DNA of 64,000 nt from a virus, in the IMG/VR virus record IMGVR_UViG_3300028864_000014, positions 62,001-126,000 of that record; one strand, written 5' to 3'. Below, piece after piece: positions 24,964 to 34,813 of the stretch (positions are counted from its first letter, which is position 1; every line of letters begins with the position of its first letter). A program made the position numbers and the translations under genes. A model generated the notes under the pieces. The model worked only from the letters and a program-made list of their open reading frames with translations, was not told the DNA's origin and searched no databases.

Positions 24964-25395
24964 TTATAAATTAAATTTCATAGTAGATTTTATCCATGTT
25001 GGAGTATAATTTACCGCATTTAGAAATAAATAGAATGAAAAAATGAAATATGAACTCTTCCAATCCATTGATGTTTTATTCGTATATTCTTCTATTTCAT
25101 AATATAATTTAGGAGTATTTTCTATTTTTGTTATTATAGAATTTAATGTATATTTTTTTATTTCTCTTTGAGTTTTTTTATCTTTCTTTTTATCCTCTGT
25201 TTTCCAGACATCAGGATGTTTATACATAAATATTAGCATAGAAAATTCATCATAACAAGAAATTGGTATATTTCTATATGTGTAATTATCAGTTATTTTT
25301 TCACCATATTTATTCTTATATATTTTTTCATAATTATTTATAAAAATTTCAGTATCAGAGCTAATTTTTATGACTATATTATTTTTTTCTATCAT
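24964..25395 (-). CDS. Small hypothetical protein ending MKFNL
   Basis: The 143-residue protein lacks the CTS-like start (MIEKNNIVIKISSD) but ends TMKFNL, so the terminal motifs occur independently. A hydrophobic-aromatic stretch near residues 113-125 (SSYFIFSFYLFLNAV) could be a membrane segment or buried helix. Not recognised. Confidence 0.65.
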   Translation of the reverse strand: MIEKNNIVIKISSDTEIFINNYEKIYKNKYGEKITDNYTYRNIPISCYDEFSMLIFMYKHPDVWKTEDKKKDKKTQREIKKYTLNSIITKIENTPKLYYEIEEYTNKTSMDWKSSYFIFSFYLFLNAVNYTPTWIKSTMKFNL

Positions 25396-25486
25396 ATTAA
25401 ATTTGTTTATAAGTACAATTTACAAAATTATAAAAAATACTCACAAAATATTAATAAATTGCATATTATTATATTTTTTTATATTA

Positions 25487-25924
25487 TTACAAGTTAAATT
25501 TGTTCGCATTTCTTATTAAATTCAATTCTTCAATAATAATTTTTTGTTTTTCTGTTATATTTCCATAAATAGTAAATGGTGAATTGACATTAATTCTATA
25601 TTCAATATTAGGATAATTTTTTAATATTAATGATAATATCACAAATTCTTTTTCTTTGTGTTGTAGTGTTCCTTTATATCCAACAGTACATTCATGAACT
25701 TTATCAATAATACCTGTACATCCTTCTACAATTGGTATGAATTCAAATAAACTATTATCATAACCATAATTAAAATTAAATTTAACTACTTTACCAGGAG
25801 CTAACAAATCTGTAATAAATTTTTTTATTTTATTCTGGTTTCCATTATAATAAATCATCAAATCATTTAAAATTAATGTTGTTTCATTTTCTACATTCTC
25901 AAATACTTTAAAATTTGTTATCAT
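25487..25924 (-). CDS. CTS/KFNL small protein, paralogue of 25921-26343
   Basis: The 145-residue protein starts MITNFKVFENVEN and ends ANKFNL, encoded AAA-TTT-AAC-TTG. It aligns with the upstream gene (TLILNDLMIYYNGNQNKIKKFI versus TIILNDVIDYFDGDDDSIRNFI; NSPFTIYGNI versus NSPTTIYGYV). Function unknown. The two genes overlap by four bases. Confidence 0.72.
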   Translation of the reverse strand: MITNFKVFENVENETTLILNDLMIYYNGNQNKIKKFITDLLAPGKVVKFNFNYGYDNSLFEFIPIVEGCTGIIDKVHECTVGYKGTLQHKEKEFVILSLILKNYPNIEYRINVNSPFTIYGNITEKQKIIIEELNLIRNANKFNL

Positions 25925-26343
25925 ATATTAAATTTTTTTGCTTCTCTTTTTATATTTATATCATTAACAATTTTTTTAATTTCATCAGGAACATAGCCAT
26001 AAATAGTAGTTGGAGAATTTGTGTCTACATCATGATCATATTTTATTCTTTTTAATATTATTGTTAAATATATATAATGAAATTCATTACTAAATCCATA
26101 TGATCTACCTCGTATTACACCTTTGTGATGTTTATTTGAATGCATAAAATTGGTTACTCCATTAATCATCATGGTACATTTTTTACAATCAAATTCAACT
26201 ATATTGTTATCATTATAATCAAGTAATTTAAATATGAAATTTCTTATTGAGTCATCATCACCATCGAAATAATCTATTACGTCATTTAAAATTATTGTAA
26301 TCTTATCTTCTGAGTTCTCAAATATTTTGAATTCTGTTATCAT
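25921..26343 (-). CDS. CTS/KKFNI small protein, paralogue of 25487-25924
   Basis: ATG 26343 (MITEFKIFENSED) is chosen over the Met nine codons upstream because it restores the CTS-like start found in the paralogue. The product is 140 residues and ends AKKFNI. It has a CKKC pair near residue 60. No known domain. It is the first gene of a six-gene minus-strand run and is divergent from the recombination nuclease gene. Confidence 0.72.
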   Translation of the reverse strand: MITEFKIFENSEDKITIILNDVIDYFDGDDDSIRNFIFKLLDYNDNNIVEFDCKKCTMMINGVTNFMHSNKHHKGVIRGRSYGFSNEFHYIYLTIILKRIKYDHDVDTNSPTTIYGYVPDEIKKIVNDINIKREAKKFNI

Positions 26344-26455
26344 GTAGGTATATATATAATTATTTTTCAAAAAATATAAACAATTTAAATATTTTTCTAT
26401 AATATAAAAAGTATAATTTTTTCAAATAATTATACAATATTTCAAATTAAATTGT

Positions 26456-26463
26456 TATCTTTG
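26456..26463 (+). promoter_or_regulatory. Bacteroidota-type -7 element TATCTTTG
   Basis: The -7 matches TAnnTTTG exactly, about 40 bases before the ATG of the gp47/gp46-like gene. A clear -33 TTTG is not present. Confidence 0.7.
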
Positions 26464-26503
26464 TAAAAACCACATAAGATAAAAAATAATATTCAATAAA
26501 TAT

Positions 26504-29500
26504 ATGAAAATTGCACACTTAGCTGATGTTCACATTAGAAATCTAGAAAGACATGAAGAATATGATAAGATTTTTCAAAAAATTATAAAAAAATTACAAG
26601 AATTACAACCAGATAGAATAGTTATTGTAGGAGATTTATTTGAAAGTTACATTGAAATTTCAAATGAAGCTGAAATTATCGCTGGAGATTTCTTGAATAA
26701 GTTATCAAATATTGCGAAAGTAATAATAGTCAGAGGTAATCATGACATAAGAAAGAAAAGTTTAAATAGAGTTGATAGTATAGAAACTGTAGTTAAACTT
26801 ATGAATAATCCAAATGTAACTTACTATGATAAAACTGGTTTTTATGATGATGATAATGATAATTTCGTTTGGGTTGTGTATGAGCACTCAGATAAAGATA
26901 ATGATCCATGGTTAAATAATAAAAAAACTGATGATAAAATTCATATTGGATTATTTCATGATCCAGTTTTAAATGTAACATCAAATACAGGAAAAGTATT
27001 TAATGATGCTAATAAATATAAAAATATAAATTATTTTAATAATAATGATTTTGTTCTTATTGGTGATATTCACAAGCGTCAATATTTAAGAAACGATAAA
27101 TCTGCAGCATATTGTGGTTCAACAATCCAACAATCTTATGGTGAAACTGTTGAGAATCATGGTTTTTTATTATGGAATATTAAATCACCTTCTGATTTTA
27201 ATGTTACTGAATATGATATTGAAAATGATCATACATTTATAAATTTATATATTGATGAATCATCAGACTATGATAATTTAAATTTATCTGCTAATAATAT
27301 TGGAAAAGACACTGAGATTAAAGTTCATTGGAAAGAATACTCTTCAATCATTAATACAGTAAATGAAAAGAAGATACGAGATTATATTAAAAATAAATTT
27401 AACACAATTAAGGTAGTTTTTGAAAAAAATTATTTATATACAGATATATTATCATCTAAGATGTTATCAGAATCTATTGATTTGACTGATACTGAAACTC
27501 AAAGAGAAATATTTAATGAGTATTTAGTAGAACAGAAGTATAAAAAAGATGACATTGAATCTATACTTAATATTGATGATATCATCAATAGTAGAATACA
27601 ATTAGTAGATGTTTTGAAGAATACAGAATGGAGTATTGATAAATTCTGGTTTAGTAATTTTAAGTCTTATGGAGACGACAATGTAATAGAATGGAAAGAT
27701 ATTAATGGAATTGTACAGATTCATGGTGAAAATCAGGAAGGAAAAACTACGATTCTTGATGCTCTTACTTATATTCTATATGGTAAAACTACAACAACAT
27801 TAAGTCCTGAAAAATTTGGAGACTCTAGATACATAAATAATAAAAGAGAATTAGATTTTGTTAATGGTGGAGCAGTAATTAATTCAAATGGTAATAAATT
27901 TGTAATTCAGAGAAAGACTGAAAGAGTTTGGAATAAGGCACACACATCTTTAACAAGTTGTCCTACATCTTTAGATTTCTATAAGAGTGAAGATATTTGT
28001 GAAAAAAATAAATTAACTGATGAAGTTAAAAGTAAAACTCAAAAAGAATTAGATTCTATTTTAGGAGATTTGAAGGATTTTATTAGACTATCATTCACCA
28101 ACGCTGATAATTTAAATGATTTATTATCTGAAAATAGAAGTATTTTCATGGATAATATTATTAGAGATGCTGGATATGATATATTTGAAACTAAATCAAA
28201 TGAATTTAAAGAATATAAAAAAGAAATTATAGAAGAAAAATTAATTGTAAATATTCAAGATTCAGAAGAAAATATAAAAGAATTAAATTCTGATATAGTT
28301 GATATTAAAGCAATAGTAGATACTAATATTTCTGAAATTGAAAGAATAGAAAAAGAATTATTATTGTATAATATCACTAGAGATGAATTAAATAAAAAAT
28401 TAAGTAATATTGATTTATCAATGTTAACTTTCAATGAAGATTTGAATTTAAATACAATTAAGAATTATAATACTAAAATTGAAGAATCTAAAATACAAAG
28501 AGTTAATTTAGAAAAAGAAATTGATAAATTACCTACTGAGTTTGATTCATCTAAACTTGATGATTTTAAAATTAAATTGAAGCAAACAAATTTAAAAATT
28601 TCAGAGTTAAAAGATAAAATTTCAACTTTAAAAAATTCATTGTTAGAATCAGATGGAAAGATTGATAAAGTTAATGTTAAGATTGAAGAACTGAAGCAAA
28701 ATGAGATTAAAAAAATACTATCAAAAATAACAGCAAATGATTTGCAAATTGAAGTTATTAAAAATAAAAAATCTAATATTATAAAAGATGAGATAAAAAA
28801 AATAACTTCTCAAATTCAAGTTTTTGAATTAGAATCCATAGAATTAGCATCGAATATAAAACTTTTACAAAAAGATGGTATTAATGCTAAAAAATCAAAT
28901 GATGAATTAGATAAAGAAATTGAAACATTTAAAAATTCAAAATCATGTCCTAGTTGCGGTAGAGCTTATGATAAAAATGATCCAAATTACTCAGAACACT
29001 TAGCTCATTTAGAAGATAAAATTAGAAGTCTTGAAATTAAAAAAGAACCAAATTTATTAATAATAAAAGATTGTTTATTGAAATATAAAGAATTGAAAAA
29101 TGATTCAATTGATTGTAATTCAAATATCTTTAATTATGAAGATATGAAAAAAAGATTAGAACAAGGTGATTATAATGAAGATATATTATCAAAATTAAAA
29201 GATGTCGGTAGTAGCAAGACATTGAGACAAGATAATATAGAATTGAATATATCAATTGAAAATATTGAAAATAATAACTTTGATAATTATTTAACATTAA
29301 ATGAAAATATTGATAAGGGTAAAACTCTAATAACAAACATAGAAAAAGGAAAAGATAATACTTTACAATTAATAAAAAACATCGAAGTAGAATTAAAAGA
29401 AATCAATATCGATGATATTGAAAATAATATTACAATAGAAGAAATTAAGAAAGATAATTTTGATTTGAGAAATAAAAAAATATCGAATAGAGATAATATT

Positions 29501-30256
29501 ATTTTGACACTTGAAAATTTTAATTTTAAAATTAAAGAATTAAAATCAGAAATTGAAAAATACCAAGAATATAAAGTTAAAATTGATGAAAATAAAAAAA
29601 TTCAAATTTCAATTGATGATGTAGATTATAATATTAAAAATTATAAAGAAAAAATAAAAGATTTTTCAAAAATAAATATTGATTTAGAAAAAAACATTCT
29701 TCTTAAAGAAACTGACATATTTAATATATCTACTAAAATAAAAAAATATTTAAAGCAAAAGAAACGAGATGAGTTATTAAAGGAGTATCAAAAATGTATT
29801 AGTCGTGATGGATTACCTACATTTTTATTAAAAAAATCCATTCATTTAATAAATAAAGAATTGAATGATTTACTGAGTAATGTTGATTTTACATTATTCT
29901 TTGATGAAAATTTGAATTTGAGACTTAGTGCAGATGATAGACTTGATACTAGTCAAAATGCTATTGAAAGCTCTGGTAAGGAAAGGACATTTTGTGCCCT
30001 TGCTTTGAAAATATCTTTGAGACAAATAAATGTAAAATCCAAATCTACTTTCATTGTTTTAGATGAAATTATGGGTAAATTAATTGATGGTAAGAAAACA
30101 AAATCTGTTCAACAATTTTTAGAATTTATTGATGAATTGAAATATAAAGTAAATAAAATAGTAATTATTGAGCAAGTGCATAATATAAATTTTGATGCTT
30201 CAATTGAAGTTGATAAAGACGATGAATTAATTTCTCACTTAGAATTAGTTTATTAA
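26504..30256 (+). CDS. Fused recombination endonuclease, gp47-gp46 (SbcD-SbcC) in one polypeptide
   Basis: The 1250-residue protein joins both subunits of the Mre11/Rad50-type complex, which processes DNA ends for recombination-dependent replication. Residues 1-about 330 are the Mre11/SbcD phosphoesterase: ADVHI (Asp8, His10), VGDLFE, RGNHD, a later HDP and GDIHK. From about 375 the Rad50/SbcC ATPase follows: Walker A ENQEGKTT (about 407-415), long coiled coils, zinc hook CPSCG (815-819), signature SSGKERTF (about 1155) and Walker B IVLDE (about 1183). In T4 and in cells the two halves are separate genes. No frameshift or internal stop is seen. A host-type promoter lies upstream. Confidence 0.93.
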   Translation: MKIAHLADVHIRNLERHEEYDKIFQKIIKKLQELQPDRIVIVGDLFESYIEISNEAEIIAGDFLNKLSNIAKVIIVRGNHDIRKKSLNRVDSIETVVKLMNNPNVTYYDKTGFYDDDNDNFVWVVYEHSDKDNDPWLNNKKTDDKIHIGLFHDPVLNVTSNTGKVFNDANKYKNINYFNNNDFVLIGDIHKRQYLRNDKSAAYCGSTIQQSYGETVENHGFLLWNIKSPSDFNVTEYDIENDHTFINLYIDESSDYDNLNLSANNIGKDTEIKVHWKEYSSIINTVNEKKIRDYIKNKFNTIKVVFEKNYLYTDILSSKMLSESIDLTDTETQREIFNEYLVEQKYKKDDIESILNIDDIINSRIQLVDVLKNTEWSIDKFWFSNFKSYGDDNVIEWKDINGIVQIHGENQEGKTTILDALTYILYGKTTTTLSPEKFGDSRYINNKRELDFVNGGAVINSNGNKFVIQRKTERVWNKAHTSLTSCPTSLDFYKSEDICEKNKLTDEVKSKTQKELDSILGDLKDFIRLSFTNADNLNDLLSENRSIFMDNIIRDAGYDIFETKSNEFKEYKKEIIEEKLIVNIQDSEENIKELNSDIVDIKAIVDTNISEIERIEKELLLYNITRDELNKKLSNIDLSMLTFNEDLNLNTIKNYNTKIEESKIQRVNLEKEIDKLPTEFDSSKLDDFKIKLKQTNLKISELKDKISTLKNSLLESDGKIDKVNVKIEELKQNEIKKILSKITANDLQIEVIKNKKSNIIKDEIKKITSQIQVFELESIELASNIKLLQKDGINAKKSNDELDKEIETFKNSKSCPSCGRAYDKNDPNYSEHLAHLEDKIRSLEIKKEPNLLIIKDCLLKYKELKNDSIDCNSNIFNYEDMKKRLEQGDYNEDILSKLKDVGSSKTLRQDNIELNISIENIENNNFDNYLTLNENIDKGKTLITNIEKGKDNTLQLIKNIEVELKEINIDDIENNITIEEIKKDNFDLRNKKISNRDNIILTLENFNFKIKELKSEIEKYQEYKVKIDENKKIQISIDDVDYNIKNYKEKIKDFSKINIDLEKNILLKETDIFNISTKIKKYLKQKKRDELLKEYQKCISRDGLPTFLLKKSIHLINKELNDLLSNVDFTLFFDENLNLRLSADDRLDTSQNAIESSGKERTFCALALKISLRQINVKSKSTFIVLDEIMGKLIDGKKTKSVQQFLEFIDELKYKVNKIVIIEQVHNINFDASIEVDKDDELISHLELVY

Positions 30257-30279
30257 AATAAAAATGATCATAAAAGTAA

Positions 30280-30519
30280 ATGGGAGTTGTAAGAACTATT
30301 AAAGGAGATGATGGTAAGCCATATATATCATTGGAGGATTTGATTGGTGAAGTTGAAGAAGCCAGGAATTTTAGTATAGAATACAATAAAGAGGGTAAGA
30401 GAAAAATTGATTTTGTGGAGATTATATTATCAACATTACATAATATGGAAAAAGATTATTATGAGAAATATCTATTTAGAAGAAATGATGACGAAAAAAA
30501 AGATAATGATAAATTATGA
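30280..30519 (+). CDS. Small hypothetical protein
   Basis: This 79-residue charged, helical protein (SLEDLIGEVEEARNF; Lys/Asp-rich end) is not recognised. It follows the recombination nuclease by 23 bases and overlaps the next gene by four, so it is probably cotranscribed. Confidence 0.6.
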   Translation: MGVVRTIKGDDGKPYISLEDLIGEVEEARNFSIEYNKEGKRKIDFVEIILSTLHNMEKDYYEKYLFRRNDDEKKDNDKL

Positions 30520-31085
30520 TAACAATCGACAGTAATTTTATTAATCGTGCGATCATTAAATGGAGTCCTATTATTAATACTTTAAATATCGATAAAAGAT
30601 TTGAAGAACCTATTTCTATTTTTTCTGAATTGTGCTCATTTAATCACAATAATTTACATATATCAAATAGTATTTATGATGATAATATTTTACCGATTTC
30701 AATAAGAACGTTATCAAAATTAAAATTAGAAAATGTCAAATTAGTTATAGGCACAAAAAATTATTATGAATTTAATACATATCAAATAAAAATTAAATTT
30801 TCTATTAATCAAGAAGAAGAATTTAAAATGATATCTGGAACAGATGTTATTACCATGTTATCATCATCATTTGTAGAAGAAATTTCCACCAATATTAATG
30901 ATAAAATAGAAAAAGAAAAACTTAACATTCTTATAATAGATAGTAATTTTATTAGTAATATTGAAAGATTTCCAGAGTGTGTTTTATTGTCATATAGATT
31001 TATATTAACCAGCATAAAAAAAGAAAGATGTGATAAGATAAATAAGATAAATAAGATAAATAAATATAAGCCTGGTGACTTATAA
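30516..31085 (+). CDS. Hypothetical protein with KIN-repeat C-terminus
   Basis: The 189-residue protein is not recognised. Its C-terminus contains three tandem KIN units encoded by a nine-base repeat, preceded by KKERCDKI, which may be a diverged R-K-x-K-L tag. The last codons (KYKPGDL) lie in the first of three 28-29-base repeats that continue past the stop. Confidence 0.6.
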   Translation: MITIDSNFINRAIIKWSPIINTLNIDKRFEEPISIFSELCSFNHNNLHISNSIYDDNILPISIRTLSKLKLENVKLVIGTKNYYEFNTYQIKIKFSINQEEEFKMISGTDVITMLSSSFVEEISTNINDKIEKEKLNILIIDSNFISNIERFPECVLLSYRFILTSIKKERCDKINKINKINKYKPGDL

Positions 31086-31141
31086 ATTATATTATAAGCC
31101 TTATGACTTATAAATTATGTTTATAAGCCTTATGACTTATA
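31065..31141. repeat. Three tandem 28-29-base repeats, each with a small hairpin
   Basis: Units start at 31066, 31094 and 31123 and share ATAAGCC(TTA/TGG)TGACTTAT. The ATAAG and CTTAT ends can pair. The first unit overlaps the end of a coding sequence, the others are intergenic and lie between convergent genes. They may act as a weak terminator or 3' stabiliser. Confidence 0.75.
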
Positions 31142-31146
31142 TTTTA

Positions 31147-31407
31147 TTAATATATTTTCCAATTTTTGCTATTAACTTCATCTCTTTTTTTAGGATAATA
31201 TAAATTGCAGCAGCCATCAGAACTAACTTTGGATTTAACTTTTACATTTTTACAATAGTCATGCTCATAAAAAGAGCACTCATTACAACGAAATTTACTT
31301 TTCATTAATTCCATATATGATACATCTGGAGATTTCAGACGTTTTATGTTTTCATTATCATAATTTTCATTATCATAATTTTCAAATACTATAATATTAT
31401 TCATCAT
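31147..31407 (-). CDS. Small cysteine-rich, probably zinc-binding protein
   Basis: The 86-residue protein (or from the second Met, 31404) has CNECSFYEHDYCKN followed by DGCCNLYYP, enough cysteines for one zinc or an Fe-S site. The start MNNIIVFENYDNE resembles the CTS-like peptides and contains a short YDNEN duplication. Function unknown. It is divergent from the ClpS gene. Confidence 0.65.
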   Translation of the reverse strand: MMNNIIVFENYDNENYDNENIKRLKSPDVSYMELMKSKFRCNECSFYEHDYCKNVKVKSKVSSDGCCNLYYPKKRDEVNSKNWKIY

Positions 31408-31596
31408 TATTATTACTCAGTTATTTTTTATAACTGTATATATTAATTATAAAAACCTTGTTTTTAGCTTAATTTTTAAGTATTTAATGATTTTCACTGA
31501 TTAATATATACATATCATAAAATATAAAATATGTATTTTTTATTTTGTTTATAATCAGATAGTTAAATATATTATTGAAATATTATTATAATAAGT

Positions 31597-31627
31597 TTTG
31601 ATATTAGGAAAAAATGTTGTAAATTTG
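31597..31627 (+). promoter_or_regulatory. Bacteroidota-type promoter, TTTG-N19-TAAATTTG
   Basis: The -33 TTTG (31597-31600) and -7 TAAATTTG (31620-31627) match the consensus with exactly 19 bases between them. It drives the clpS-clpC unit with a leader of about 60 bases. The 31408-31596 region upstream is AT-rich and holds a hairpin (31508-31536) followed by a T-run. Confidence 0.85.
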
Positions 31628-31693
31628 CATTATCAATTACAATAAATAATTAAATGAAACTTTACAATAAAGTTTATATACATATAATAAGTT

Positions 31694-31987
31694 ATGGAGA
31701 AAACAAAAACAAAATCATTAGATGAAATTTTATCAGAAAATGGAATTTCTACTAATACTGAAGAAGAATTTAAATTGATATTATGGAATGATGATGTAAA
31801 TTCATTTGAATGGGTTATCACATGCTTAATGGCTTATTTAAAATTTCCACCTAAAAAAGCAGAAGCATCAGCCTATAATGTACATCTTATTGGTAAAGAT
31901 GTTATTAAAACTGGTTCAAGAGAAACATTAGAGCCTTATAAAAAATTATTAGAAGAGAGAGGATTATCTCTCACAATAGAACAATAG
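31694..31987 (+). CDS. clpS: ClpS adaptor protein
   Basis: The 97-residue protein carries the ClpS core: LWNDDVNSFEWVI (Asn-Asp-Asp 32-34, which contacts substrate alpha-amino groups), then YLKFPPKKAEASAYNVHLIGKDVI and the final GLSLTIEQ strand. ClpS recognises N-degrons and presents them to ClpA/ClpC. The N-terminal 20 residues form the usual flexible arm. It is followed by a membrane protein and a Clp ATPase, so adaptor and unfoldase are encoded together. Confidence 0.9.
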   Translation: MEKTKTKSLDEILSENGISTNTEEEFKLILWNDDVNSFEWVITCLMAYLKFPPKKAEASAYNVHLIGKDVIKTGSRETLEPYKKLLEERGLSLTIEQ

Positions 31988-31988
31988 A

Positions 31989-32267
31989 ATGAAAAAATTT
32001 ACAATAGATTATATATTATATATTTATAAAACTTTTATATTAAAAAATAAAAGCGGAGATATTTATAAAAAATGGGCGAAATCATTAATGAGATTATTAG
32101 AATATACATACGATTTGTATATTTGGATTTTTGCCTTGATGTTATTTTTACCAGTTTTATTAATTTCTGTTACAATTGGTAAAAAAATAAAAATGAAAAA
32201 ATTTCAATTAATGAAAGCGTTCATTAAATACACTAACGATTACAATAACAATAATAAAATTAATTAA
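31989..32267 (+). CDS. Small protein with one transmembrane segment
   Basis: The 92-residue protein has one strong hydrophobic segment (about residues 42-63: LYIWIFALMLFLPVLLISVTIG) flanked by Lys-rich sides. The start MKKFTIDYILYIYKTFIL may be a second, amphipathic helix. It lies one base after clpS and nine before clpC. A link to the Clp machine at the membrane is inferred from context only. A holin-like role cannot be excluded. Confidence 0.65.
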   Translation: MKKFTIDYILYIYKTFILKNKSGDIYKKWAKSLMRLLEYTYDLYIWIFALMLFLPVLLISVTIGKKIKMKKFQLMKAFIKYTNDYNNNNKIN

Positions 32268-32276
32268 TTAAAGCCT

Positions 32277-34811
32277 ATGAATTACTCAAAAGAAGTAGAA
32301 GAAGTCATTAAAAAAAGTAAGGACATTGCTATTAAGATTAAGTCTAAATCAATCAGACCTGAACATTTATTTCTATCAATGATAGATGATGAATATTCTG
32401 ATGCATCTCAAATTATGAGGGATCTTAATCTAAATATTGATGCCATTAAGAAAACAATATCTGAGTGGTCTTCTGTGATGCAAGAACAAATTGGAGTAAA
32501 TTCACTCAGAAAAAATGCTTCAATTCCACTGGAATTAGAAACTGAAAAAATTCTAAAAGATTCTGTTGTTTTTGCGAAATCAATGGATTCAGATGAAGTT
32601 TGTATTGAACATGTTTTTTATTCAATATTGGATAATAGCAATAATCTTGTTTCAGAGTTATTTAATAAATCACCTGAAATTTTAAGAAGTTTGAAAAATA
32701 GATTGAAGAATGAAGAAGAAGAACTTAATATTAATGATGAATTAGAAAATGTTAATAATATGGACGAAGAACAAGAAGAAGTAACAGGAAGTTCAAAAAG
32801 TAAGTCAAAAACTAAATTGATTGATCAATTTGGTACAAATCTTACAAATCTCGCAAAAGAAGGAAAACTTGATCCAGTAGTTGGACGTGCAGATGAAATT
32901 AAAAGAATTACACAAATTTTATCCAGACGTAAGAAAAACAATCCTGTATTAGTTGGAGAACCTGGTGTAGGTAAATCAGCAATTGTTGAAGGATTAGCTC
33001 AATTAATCGTAGATGGACTTGTTCCTGAAAATTTACAAAACAAGAAAGTTATCACTCTTGATATGGGTTCATTAGTAGCAGGAACTAAATATCGTGGTGA
33101 ATTTGAGCAACGATTAAGAGGTATTGTAAAAGAGATGGAAGAAAATCCTGATATCATTCTATTTATAGATGAAATTCACACTATTATTGGAGCTGGAGGT
33201 GCTCAAGGATCACTTGATGCTTCTAATATGTTGAAACCAGGATTGGCAAGAGGAACATTCAGATGTATTGGTGCTACTACTCTTGAAGAATATCGTAAAT
33301 ATATTGAAAAAGATGCAGCATTAGAACGTAGATTTCAGAAAGTTGTTGTAGAAGCAACTAGCAAATCAGAAACATTAGAAATTCTTAAGAATATCAAAAA
33401 ACAATATGAAGATCATCACAAAGTTACTTATACTGATGATGCATTAGAAGCTTGTGTCAATTTATCTGACAAATATATATCAGAAAAATTCTTTCCTGAT
33501 AAAGCAATTGATGTTCTAGATGAGGCTGGTGCTATGGTTCATGTGAATGGTACAAGTGCTATTCCTGAAAAAATTGTTGAGCTTAGTAAGAAAATAAAAA
33601 TATCTATAGTAGAAAAACTTGATTGTATTTCTTCACAAAAATATGAACTTGCTGCTGATCATAGAGATAATGAAAAACAATGGAAAGCTGAACTTGAAAG
33701 TGAAAGAGAAGTATGGAGTCAAGAGCACTCAGATAATCGTGCAATGGTAACAGAAAAAGATATTGCTGAGGTTGTCGCTCTTATGACAAAAATTCCAGTA
33801 GATAATGTTTCTATTGATGAAAACAATAAGCTTAAATTTATGGCTGATAAAGTAAAAACTATTGTAATTGGACAAAACGAAGCTGTTGATAAGATAGTTC
33901 AATCAGTCAAGAGATCAAGAGTTGGAATTAATAGTCATGATAAGCCAGTTGGATCATTTATTTTCTCTGGTCCTACAGGAGTAGGTAAAACCTATCTTGC
34001 AAAAATTATGGCAAAAGAATTATTTGGTTCTGAAGATGCGATGATTAGAATTGATATGAGTGAATTTATGGAAAAATTCTCCGTATCTAGATTAGTAGGA
34101 GCACCTCCAGGTTATGTTGGATATGAAGATGGAGGTAAATTAACTGAAGCAGTAAGACGTAAGCCTTATTCTATTATTCTTCTTGATGAAATAGAAAAAG
34201 CTCATCCTGATGTTCAAAATATTCTACTTCAAGTATTGGATGATGGGGTATTAACTGATAGTAATGGCCGTAAAGTGGATTTTAAAAATACTATCATTGT
34301 TATGACAACAAATGCAGGTTCAAGAAAATTGAAAGATTTTGGAACTGGTATTGGATTTGGACTTTCTAAAAACAATCAAGATTCTAAAAATTCTGTTCTT
34401 AAAAAAGAATTAGAAAAAGTGTTTAGTCCAGAATTTTTAAATCGTGTTGATGAAGTTATAAATTTCAATTCATTAAGTAAAGAAAATATTTGTGGTATTA
34501 TTGATGTTGAATGTAAATCATTAATCTCAAATCTTAAAGAAAAAGGATATGATGTAATTATATCTCAATCACTTAAAGATTATTTATTTGAAAATGGTTA
34601 TGATGAAAACTATGGTGCAAGACCATTGAAGAGAGCTATTCAGAGTAATATTGAAGATAAACTTACTGATGCGATTATTGATCAAGAAATCTCAGTTGGT
34701 GATACATTATCATTAATATACGACAAAGATAGTTCATCTGTAAAAATTTCAAAATTATCATCTAAAGAAATTAAAAGTGGTAATATTTTAACTGAAAATA
34801 CCACAGTTTAA
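32277..34811 (+). CDS. clpC: ClpC/ClpA-type AAA+ unfoldase
   Basis: The 844-residue protein has a Clp N-domain duplicate (1-about 145), AAA1 with GEPGVGKSA (about 226-234) and IDEIHT, and a middle stretch with charged coiled coil (about 440-500). AAA2 follows with GPTGVGKTY (about 562-570), LLDEIEKAH and a sensor NRVDE. The loop [11 protein letters not shown] (about 680-690) is the ClpP-binding IGF/IGL loop and is close to Bacteroidota ClpC. The M-domain is short, as in ClpC rather than ClpB. No clpP is in the window, so host ClpP is the likely partner. Acquisition from a Bacteroidota host is probable. Confidence 0.93.
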   Translation: MNYSKEVEEVIKKSKDIAIKIKSKSIRPEHLFLSMIDDEYSDASQIMRDLNLNIDAIKKTISEWSSVMQEQIGVNSLRKNASIPLELETEKILKDSVVFAKSMDSDEVCIEHVFYSILDNSNNLVSELFNKSPEILRSLKNRLKNEEEELNINDELENVNNMDEEQEEVTGSSKSKSKTKLIDQFGTNLTNLAKEGKLDPVVGRADEIKRITQILSRRKKNNPVLVGEPGVGKSAIVEGLAQLIVDGLVPENLQNKKVITLDMGSLVAGTKYRGEFEQRLRGIVKEMEENPDIILFIDEIHTIIGAGGAQGSLDASNMLKPGLARGTFRCIGATTLEEYRKYIEKDAALERRFQKVVVEATSKSETLEILKNIKKQYEDHHKVTYTDDALEACVNLSDKYISEKFFPDKAIDVLDEAGAMVHVNGTSAIPEKIVELSKKIKISIVEKLDCISSQKYELAADHRDNEKQWKAELESEREVWSQEHSDNRAMVTEKDIAEVVALMTKIPVDNVSIDENNKLKFMADKVKTIVIGQNEAVDKIVQSVKRSRVGINSHDKPVGSFIFSGPTGVGKTYLAKIMAKELFGSEDAMIRIDMSEFMEKFSVSRLVGAPPGYVGYEDGGKLTEAVRRKPYSIILLDEIEKAHPDVQNILLQVLDDGVLTDSNGRKVDFKNTIIVMTTNAGSRKLKDFGTGIGFGLSKNNQDSKNSVLKKELEKVFSPEFLNRVDEVINFNSLSKENICGIIDVECKSLISNLKEKGYDVIISQSLKDYLFENGYDENYGARPLKRAIQSNIEDKLTDAIIDQEISVGDTLSLIYDKDSSSVKISKLSSKEIKSGNILTENTTV

Positions 34812-34813
34812 TA

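Noticed and set aside
26799-29336. Short minus-strand frames within the fused nuclease gene
   Set aside because: They lie wholly inside a gene with strong motif support and have compositions typical of antisense frames of coiled-coil DNA.
31147-31407. Ferredoxin-like protein
   Set aside because: The cysteine spacing (CxxC, then CKN, then CC) does not match CxxCxxCxxxC, so only generic metal binding is stated.
32277-34811. Assignment as ClpB disaggregase
   Set aside because: There is no long ClpB-type middle coiled coil between the two AAA domains, and an IGF-type ClpP-binding loop is present, with ClpS encoded beside it.
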